DNA of 32,529 nt, taken from contig JALTKC010000545.1 of NCBI GenBank assembly GCA_027076245.1, positions 1 to 32,529 on the forward strand, in the 5' to 3' direction. The notes below the pieces were generated by a model. That model was not told the DNA's origin. It made no database searches and saw only the letters and a list, made by a program, of their open reading frames with translations. The position numbers and the translations under genes are program-made. Source of the stretch: Gammaproteobacteria bacterium (GTDB lineage: Bacteria > Pseudomonadota > Gammaproteobacteria > GRL18). Shown here in pieces: positions 24,025 through 30,069 of the stretch (the first letter of the stretch is position 1; each line of letters starts with the position of its first letter).

Positions 24025-25929
24025 ATGTCCATTTTTTCCATTGATGATCTCAGCCTGGCATTTGGTACTCATGTGCTGCTGGATCATGCCAGTTTTTCCC
24101 TGGATAGAGGGGAGAGAGTCTGTCTGATTGGGCGTAATGGTACGGGTAAAACCACCTTAATGCGTTTAATTCAGGGTGAAATGCAGCCTGATGAAGGGGA
24201 TATTCGTAAGAAAGACGGCCTGGTGGTGGCATCACTGTCTCAGGAAGTGCCCCATGAAGCGACTGGCAGCGTGTTTGACATTGTCAGCTCCGGTCTCGGC
24301 AATGCGGCGCAGTTATTACAGGATTACCATCATGTGCTGCATGAAGTCAGTCAGGGCGATGAGCTGGCCTTAAAAAAAATGGAGACCATTCAGCATGATC
24401 TGGAAGCGATTAATGGCTGGTCCATGGTGCAGCGAGTGGAAGAAACCATTTCCCGTCTGCAGCTTAATGGGGATGATTTAATTGAAAATCTGTCCGGTGG
24501 TTTAAAACGCCGGGTCATGCTCGCTAAGGCCCTGGCTAATGAGCCGGATATTCTGATGCTGGATGAGCCGACCAACCACCTGGATATAGAATCCATTCTC
24601 TGGCTGGAAAATTTCCTTAAAAGTTACAGCGGCTGTGTACTGTTTATTACCCATGACCGGATATTTCTGCAAAATGTGGCTACCCGTATTCTGGAGCTGG
24701 ATCGAGGCAAGCTGGTGTCTTTTCCCTGTGATTACCAGACTTATTTGCGTCGCAAGGAAGAACTGCTGCATGCGGAAGCAAAAGCCAATGAACTGTTTGA
24801 TAAAAAGCTGGCGGAAGAAGAAGTCTGGATCCGTCAGGGCATTAAAGCCCGTCGTACCCGTAATGAAGGCCGGGTAAGAGCTCTTAAGGCCATGCGGGAT
24901 GAACGTAGCCGGCGCAGAAATCTGCAGGGCAAAGCCAGACTGGAAGTGGATGATCAGAAAAAATCTGGCAAGCTGGTGATTGAAGTGGAGAACATCAGCT
25001 TTAAATATGAAAACCATTACCTGGTTAAAGATTTTTCAACCCTGATTTTACGCGGTGACCGCATTGGGATCATCGGCCCTAATGGGGTGGGTAAAACTAC
25101 CCTGTTAAATTTACTGCTGGGAAAACTGGTACCACATAGTGGTACCGTCAAACTCGGCACCAAACTGGAAATTGCCTATTTTGACCAGCTGCGTGATCAG
25201 CTGGATGAAGACAAAAGTATTCTGGAAAATATCGGGCAGGGAAGGGAATATGTGTCCATTAACGGTCGGGATCGTCATGTATACAGTTATTTAAGGGATT
25301 TTCTGTTTTCCTCACAGCGGGCCAAGGTGCCTGTTCGGGCCTTATCAGGGGGTGAACGTAATCGTCTGTTGCTGGCCAAGCTGTTTACCAAACCGGCTAA
25401 CTTAATGGTACTGGATGAACCCACCAATGATCTGGACAGTGATACCCTGGAACTGCTGGAATCCCTGTTAATGGAATACCAGGGCACCCTGATTATTGTC
25501 AGCCATGACCGGGCTTTCTTAAATAATGTGATCACCAGTTCCCTGGTGTTTGAAAACGGGGAATTAAATGAATACGTCGGCGGCTATGACGACTGGCTCA
25601 GACAACGCAAAGACCCTGTGGACAGCAAAGACACAGGCAAAAAAACACAGCAGAAAAAAACGAATTCTGATAAAGAATCAAAGGCATCAGGCAATAACAA
25701 TACTGCTGCCAAACTGACTTTTAGTGAACAGAAAGAACTGGAAAAACTGCCAGCTAAAATCGAGCAACTGGAAGAACAGCAGACAGAATTAGAAGCTGAA
25801 ATAGCCGAACCTGACTTTTACCAACAGGAAAAGTTTTTTATTAATAAAAAACTGGCGGAACTGGAAGACCTTAACAGGGAACTGGAAAAAACCTATGAGC
25901 GCTGGGAACTTCTGGAAGCAAAAAAATAA
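24025..25929 (+). CDS. uup: ABC-F ATPase Uup
   Basis: Uup is a cytoplasmic ABC-F protein that acts at ribosomes and is also linked to precise transposon excision in E. coli. Two ATPase cassettes are complete: Walker A GRNGTGKT at 36-43 and signature LSGGLKRRVMLAKAL in the first; GPNGVGKTT and LSGGERNRLLLAKLF in the second; each has an LDEPTNxLD Walker B. The charged linker between them (KLAEEEVWIRQGIKARRTRNEGRVRALKAMRDE) is the P-site tRNA interaction motif region. The C-terminal 90 residues form the coiled-coil DNA/RNA-binding tail typical of Uup. Length 634 equals E. coli Uup (635). The ATG at 24025 is chosen over a TTG at 24010. Confidence 0.95.
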   Translation: MSIFSIDDLSLAFGTHVLLDHASFSLDRGERVCLIGRNGTGKTTLMRLIQGEMQPDEGDIRKKDGLVVASLSQEVPHEATGSVFDIVSSGLGNAAQLLQDYHHVLHEVSQGDELALKKMETIQHDLEAINGWSMVQRVEETISRLQLNGDDLIENLSGGLKRRVMLAKALANEPDILMLDEPTNHLDIESILWLENFLKSYSGCVLFITHDRIFLQNVATRILELDRGKLVSFPCDYQTYLRRKEELLHAEAKANELFDKKLAEEEVWIRQGIKARRTRNEGRVRALKAMRDERSRRRNLQGKARLEVDDQKKSGKLVIEVENISFKYENHYLVKDFSTLILRGDRIGIIGPNGVGKTTLLNLLLGKLVPHSGTVKLGTKLEIAYFDQLRDQLDEDKSILENIGQGREYVSINGRDRHVYSYLRDFLFSSQRAKVPVRALSGGERNRLLLAKLFTKPANLMVLDEPTNDLDSDTLELLESLLMEYQGTLIIVSHDRAFLNNVITSSLVFENGELNEYVGGYDDWLRQRKDPVDSKDTGKKTQQKKTNSDKESKASGNNNTAAKLTFSEQKELEKLPAKIEQLEEQQTELEAEIAEPDFYQQEKFFINKKLAELEDLNRELEKTYERWELLEAKK

Positions 25930-25982
25930 CAATATCCTTGATTTTATACCCCAAGTAGTTTATTCTGCCCGACTTAATTCGT

Positions 25983-26070
25983 GGAGAGGTGGCCGAGTGG
26001 TCGAAGGCGCACGCCTGGAAAGTGTGTAAACCGAAAGGTTTCGGGGGTTCGAATCCCCCCCTCTTCGCCA
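25983..26070 (+). tRNA. tRNA-Ser (anticodon GGA)
   Basis: All arms fold. The acceptor stem is GGAGAGG (25983-25989) with CCTCTTC before G73 and an encoded CCA at 26068-26070; one G-U pair is present. The anticodon stem CACGC/GTGTG frames the loop CTGGAAA with GGA at 26017-26019, reading UCC and UCU. A long variable arm AAACC-GAAA-GGTTT marks it as a serine tRNA, followed by the GTTCGAATC T loop. It lies 53 bases after uup and is on the opposite strand to the next gene. Confidence 0.97.
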
Positions 26071-26129
26071 TTAATTTTAAGTCTCTTTGTTTATTCTGAA
26101 AAACTCCCCAAACAATTATTGTTTCAGCT

Positions 26130-26627
26130 TCACATGGACATTTCAAGATCATCAAGCACTGCATTTATTCCTGCCTGAGCACATTGTTCGTCTGTTTTTC
26201 CAGAAGGTGCGCCACTGACACCAACCCCTCCGAGTAATGAGCCACCGGCCTGGACAGGTAAACCTCCGGCAGACATTATGATGCCGGGGGTACGGCCAAT
26301 GGGACCATTAGCTCTGTCTCCAAGAGCCGACGTGGGCGCATTAAAGTTAACTGCTGTATAAGCTTTGCCTTTACTGATAGTCAGGGTGATAGGAGCTGCA
26401 ATGGTATCACGCAGGGAAACCTGTACAATACCCTGCCGGTCAACTACTGTTACACCAATTTGAATGCCTTTTTTGGTGCATTCGGTAATGGCAGCCTGGG
26501 CAATTCTTATGGCCGTGGATAAGGTCAGATTTCTGGAATTAACCATTAAATCATCCTCTGCATAAGCGGGTACCGAGAGAATCAGACCGGTAAAAAAGCT
26601 GAACAGCATTGGGGGAATCAATTTCAT
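26130..26627 (-). CDS. Exported GlcG/HbpS-family protein
   Basis: The 165-residue protein has a signal peptide ending AYA (cleavage near residue 23), so it is periplasmic. The mature part matches the GlcG/HbpS (DUF336, heme-degrading-domain) family: LTLSTAIRIAQAAITECTKKG, VTVVDRQGIVQVSLRD, SKGKAYTAVNF and GGLPVQAGGSLLGGVGVSGAPSG. Some members (HbpS) bind heme; the function of most is unknown. It is encoded 33 bases after dctM on the same strand and probably is the last gene of the TRAP operon. A role as an auxiliary ligand or cofactor binder for the transporter is inferred only. Confidence 0.9.
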   Translation of the reverse strand: MKLIPPMLFSFFTGLILSVPAYAEDDLMVNSRNLTLSTAIRIAQAAITECTKKGIQIGVTVVDRQGIVQVSLRDTIAAPITLTISKGKAYTAVNFNAPTSALGDRANGPIGRTPGIIMSAGGLPVQAGGSLLGGVGVSGAPSGKTDEQCAQAGINAVLDDLEMSM

Positions 26628-26660
26628 TGTCTTATTCCTGTTGTTTGTTTTATTAGCAAG

Positions 26661-27959
26661 CTACATATTAACAGTTTCAGGCCCCATCAATAAATTGGGC
26701 AGAAAAATGGATACCTGGGGAATATAGGTAATAATCATCAGGAAGCTGAGCAGTAACAACAGCCAGGGATAAGTGGCTTTAATGACTTCAATCATGCTCA
26801 TTCCAGTGATACCCGAGGTAACAAATAAATTAAGTCCTACCGGTGGGGTGATCATGCCTATTTCCATATTAACTACCATAATAATCCCCAGGTGAATGGG
26901 GTCAATTCCCAGCTGGATGGCAATAGGGAATAAAATAGGAGCCATAATCAGCAGAATACCGGAAGGCTCCATAAAATTACCGGCTATCAGCAGCATAATA
27001 TTGACTATCAGTAAAAATCCCCAGACCGGCAGACCGATAGAAACAATCCACTGGGCAATTTCATGGGGGATGCGTTCTGCAGTCAGTACAAAGGCGAACA
27101 GCATGGCATTGGCAATAATAAACATCAACATAACACTGGTTTTGCCTGCATCTACCAGTACTTTGGGGACATGACGTAGTTTAATATCCCGATAGGCAAA
27201 GACTGAGATAAAAAAAGCATAGACGGCGGCCACTGCAGCGGCTTCAGTTGGAGTGAATATACCGCCGTATATGCCGCCCATAATAATCACAATCAGAAAC
27301 AGGCCGCCGGCGGCACTGAACGCAGAGCGGCTTAACTGAGCTATGCCTTTAAAGGGCACACTGGGAAAATTCTTTTTTCTTGCAACAAAATAAATGGTGA
27401 TCATCATAAGAACGCCAATGAGCAGACCAGGAATGACACCGCCAATAAACATTCGTCCTACGGAGACATCGGTAGCCGCCGCATAAACCACCATGACAAT
27501 GGATGGCGGGATCAGAATACCCATGGTGCCGGCAGTACTGATCACACCGGCCGCAAAAGACTGGGTATATCCTTCGCGTACCATGCCGGCAATCACAATA
27601 GAACCAATGGCTACCACTGTAGCGGGAGAGGAACCGGACACTGCTGCAAACATCATGCAGGCCAGTACCGAAGCCATGGCCAGCCCGCCGCGCAGCCAGC
27701 CGACACTGTCAACGGCAAAGTCCACCAGTCGGCGGGCGGCTCCGCCGGTGGTTAAAAAGGCTGAAGCCAGAATAAAGAAGGGGATGGCCATAAGAGTGTA
27801 ATGCTCCATGGAGGTAAAAATCTTACCGGCCAGAGAGGCCATAGAGTCATTGGAAAAAAACAAAATGGTCAGGGTGCTGGACAGCCCCAGTGAAAAAGCA
27901 ACGGGAACGCCGATCAGCATAAATAGCAATAGCATAATAAACAGGGAAGCGGCTATCAT
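26661..27959 (-). CDS. dctM: TRAP transporter large membrane subunit
   Basis: This is the transport-channel subunit of a tripartite ATP-independent periplasmic (TRAP) transporter, which drives uptake of organic acids with Na+. The 432-residue protein has 11-13 membrane helices. DctM signatures are GVPVAFSLGLSS near the start, HYTLMAIPFFILASAFLTTGGAARRLVDF, SGSSPATVVAIGSI, AGVISTAGTMGILIPPSI and GMITPPVGLNLFV. Its ATG overlaps the dctQ stop by one base (TAATG), showing translational coupling. The substrate cannot be told from this subunit. Confidence 0.95.
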   Translation of the reverse strand: MIAASLFIMLLLFMLIGVPVAFSLGLSSTLTILFFSNDSMASLAGKIFTSMEHYTLMAIPFFILASAFLTTGGAARRLVDFAVDSVGWLRGGLAMASVLACMMFAAVSGSSPATVVAIGSIVIAGMVREGYTQSFAAGVISTAGTMGILIPPSIVMVVYAAATDVSVGRMFIGGVIPGLLIGVLMMITIYFVARKKNFPSVPFKGIAQLSRSAFSAAGGLFLIVIIMGGIYGGIFTPTEAAAVAAVYAFFISVFAYRDIKLRHVPKVLVDAGKTSVMLMFIIANAMLFAFVLTAERIPHEIAQWIVSIGLPVWGFLLIVNIMLLIAGNFMEPSGILLIMAPILFPIAIQLGIDPIHLGIIMVVNMEIGMITPPVGLNLFVTSGITGMSMIEVIKATYPWLLLLLSFLMIITYIPQVSIFLPNLLMGPETVNM

Positions 27960-28504
27960 TATTTTGCCCCCTGTTCTGGTTTGGGCGAGTGATTAATCTC
28001 TTCCAGTAATTCCCGGGTTTCATTGACAAAGTGCATACTGTCCACCTCGCCTTTTATGACCTTCCAGGCCACTTCTATTAAGCGGTAGAAGATCAGGGCA
28101 AAGCCAATGGGCAGGATAATTTTTATCTGCCATTCCAGTATCGGCATATCTTCTGCTTCCAGGCCGATTTTTTTTAGCTTGGCCACATAGTCCCAGCTGC
28201 CTTTAAACAGAATACCACAATAGAGCATGCACAAAGTGATGGACAGCAGGGTAATATAACGGCGGACTTTAGCAGCAAATAAATTAATAAAGGCATCAAT
28301 GCCGATGTGTATGCCTTTTTTTACGCAATAGGCAGCTCCAAACATGACCAGCCAGGCAAACAGGTAGGTACTTAATTCCAGAGCCCAGACTGCTCCGGAG
28401 TTAAATATATAGCGGGCCACGACCTGAGAAAAGGTGACGACAGTCATGGCGGTCAGTAACAGGGCAATAAAACCTTCTTCAATATAATCAATAATTTTGC
28501 TCAT
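27959..28504 (-). CDS. dctQ: TRAP transporter small membrane subunit
   Basis: The 181-residue protein has four membrane helices and the DctQ signatures SKIIDYIEEGFIALLLTAMTVVTFSQVVARYIFN and ELSTYLFAWLVMFGAAYCVKKGIHIGIDAF. It pairs with DctM to form the membrane part of the transporter. A cytoplasmic tail of about 25 charged residues ends it. The gene overlaps dctM by one base and is separated from dctP by a 99-base spacer that holds a long hairpin with a U-tract. Confidence 0.94.
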   Translation of the reverse strand: MSKIIDYIEEGFIALLLTAMTVVTFSQVVARYIFNSGAVWALELSTYLFAWLVMFGAAYCVKKGIHIGIDAFINLFAAKVRRYITLLSITLCMLYCGILFKGSWDYVAKLKKIGLEAEDMPILEWQIKIILPIGFALIFYRLIEVAWKVIKGEVDSMHFVNETRELLEEINHSPKPEQGAK

Positions 28505-28530
28505 ATAATAACCTGACCTGCAAAAATTGA

Positions 28531-28586
28531 ATAAAAAAATCCCCGGCTATTATTACACAATTTGTATTGTGTAATAATAGCCGGGG
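28531..28586 (-). terminator. Hairpin with U-tract between dctP and dctQ
   Basis: Two perfectly complementary 21-base arms at 28541-28561 and 28566-28586 enclose a 4-base loop. On the minus strand the stem ends in GGGG and is followed by ATTTTTTTAT (complement of 28531-28540), so it fits an intrinsic terminator that acts after dctP. It would allow much dctP mRNA and less dctQM by read-through. Confidence 0.88.
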
Positions 28587-28603
28587 ACAGAGGACAGTAC
28601 AGA

Positions 28604-29590
28604 TTAATTATTGCATTTCAGTGCGGCATCAATATTTTCCTTGCCGATATCCGCTTCAAACTTTTTCCACACCGGCTTCATGACTTCTGCCCATTGTTCA
28701 AGCTGCTGGTTGGTTAAAGTGTGGACTTTGGTGCGGCCGGAGGCAATAATAAACTGTTTGTCTTCTTCTGCCGCTTCCAGTGCCCAGCGGGTTTCCTTAG
28801 CGGTAACCTCCTTGATAATGGCACTCAGTTCTTTCTGAATATCTTCGGGTAAACTGTCCCAGAACTCGGTGCTGGTCACCAGAACATATTCCAGAACGCC
28901 ATGGTTGGACTCGGTAAAGTCACTCTGAACTTCATAAAACTTTTTGGTGCGGATGTTGGACCAGGTATTTTCCTGACCGTCTATAACTCCGGTGGACAGG
29001 GCATTATAAACTTCAGAGAAGGACATTTTCTGAGGATTGGCTTTAACGGCCTTAAACTGTGCTTCCAGAACGTCAGAACTCATAATACGGAATTTTTCTC
29101 CGGCGGCATCATCAGGTACCAACAAGGGTTTATTGGCAGATAACTGCTTCATGCCGTTTAGCCAGTAGGCCAGTCCCTTAAGGCCCTTATCTTCAGCAGC
29201 ACCCAATAAAGCCTGTCCCTGTGGACTATTGGTAAAACACTCAACGGAACTGGCATCCTTAAACAGGAAAGGCAGATCAAAGATCCCCCATTTTTTGGTG
29301 TATTTACCGAATTTAGACAGAGAAGGGGCGGCCATCTGCACATCACCGAGCAGCAGTGCCTTTAGGACTTCTTTATCATTATAAAGCTGGGAATTAGGAA
29401 AAACTTCTACTCTGACTTTACCCTTTAGCCGTTGTTCCACCAGTTTTTTAAAATAATTGGCAGCCTTTCCTTTAGGTGTTTTTTCTGTGGTGACATGAGA
29501 AAACTTTATCACGATCTCCCTGGCAATTGCAGTTTGTGAGAAGGTTAGACTAAGTAAAATTAAAATTGCGGCTGTTTTAATCAATGACAT
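28604..29590 (-). CDS. dctP: TRAP transporter substrate-binding protein, DctP family
   Basis: The periplasmic binding protein starts with a signal peptide cleaved after AIA (residue 23). The mature part has the DctP features IKFSHVTTEKTPKGKAANYFKKLVEQ, VEVFPNSQLYNDKEVLKALLLGDVQMAAPS and GEKFRIMSSDVLEA with Arg167, the conserved arginine that holds a substrate carboxylate in this family. Also seen are NPQKMSFSEVYNALSTGVIDGQENTWSN and a C-terminal pair of helices. A C4-dicarboxylate or similar organic acid is the likely ligand. AAGGA precedes the ATG by 7 bases. It is the first gene of a dctP-dctQ-dctM-glcG-like operon. Confidence 0.95.
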   Translation of the reverse strand: MSLIKTAAILILLSLTFSQTAIAREIVIKFSHVTTEKTPKGKAANYFKKLVEQRLKGKVRVEVFPNSQLYNDKEVLKALLLGDVQMAAPSLSKFGKYTKKWGIFDLPFLFKDASSVECFTNSPQGQALLGAAEDKGLKGLAYWLNGMKQLSANKPLLVPDDAAGEKFRIMSSDVLEAQFKAVKANPQKMSFSEVYNALSTGVIDGQENTWSNIRTKKFYEVQSDFTESNHGVLEYVLVTSTEFWDSLPEDIQKELSAIIKEVTAKETRWALEAAEEDKQFIIASGRTKVHTLTNQQLEQWAEVMKPVWKKFEADIGKENIDAALKCNN

Positions 29591-29648
29591 TATTTATCCT
29601 TTTTTAACGTTAATGTTTCTGATAACTACAAAATATGATTTATTTAAC

Positions 29649-29960
29649 TTAAAAGTCGGGGAAAGATGAACGACTTCTATACATGGGACGAGAACCGTAA
29701 CCGTATCCGGATGAACGTCCACGGTATTGATCACTCTGGTAAATGGGATCTCTGCGTCCGTATGTATCCATCCATAAGGAGTTATTGGCTCTGCGGCGAG
29801 CCTGATCCAGCTCTCTTCGGCTATAACGTCTTTCTGGTGAGGGATATTTTCTTTCCAGATCATACCAGGCATCGCCAAAGCTTCGTTGTCCGTCAGCTGA
29901 GACATTGGTAAGGGCAGACATAGCTATAGAAGTAATCGTGGTCAATAACAGAGTTTTCAT
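29649..29960 (-). CDS. Small secreted Arg/Tyr/Ser-rich protein
   Basis: The 103-residue protein has an N-terminal signal peptide (MKTLLLTTITSIAMSALTNVSA) cleaved near residue 22. The mature 80 residues are rich in Arg, Tyr, Ser and Gly, with pieces such as SPERRYSRRELDQARRRANN and GYGYGSRPMYRSR. No family is recognised. A purine-rich site (AAGAGCAG) precedes its ATG. It lies 58 bases upstream of dctP on the same strand. A different frame over the same bases (29594-29905) lacks a signal peptide and looks like a shadow. Confidence 0.72.
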   Translation of the reverse strand: MKTLLLTTITSIAMSALTNVSADGQRSFGDAWYDLERKYPSPERRYSRRELDQARRRANNSLWMDTYGRRDPIYQSDQYRGRSSGYGYGSRPMYRSRSSFPDF

Positions 29961-30069
29961 AATTGGCTGCTCTTATGATTAAATTTTAAATAACAGGCTT
30001 TTCTAAGCATAGTAAAAATAACTCATATTGAAAAGTTTTAACCGCTGTTTTTGAGAAGGCTGTTTAACT

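Noticed and set aside
25983-26070. tRNA-Ser 3' end as an integration site
   Set aside because: No integrase, no repeated tRNA end and no foreign genes are found downstream within the window.
27493-27801. Long antisense frame inside dctM
   Set aside because: Mirror of strongly conserved dctM codons, with no start signal or protein-like pattern; similar antisense frames lie over surE, uup and rpoS.
29594-29905. Alternative minus-strand frame over the small secreted protein
   Set aside because: It lacks a signal peptide and domain pattern, while the overlapping frame has a clear signal peptide and better start.
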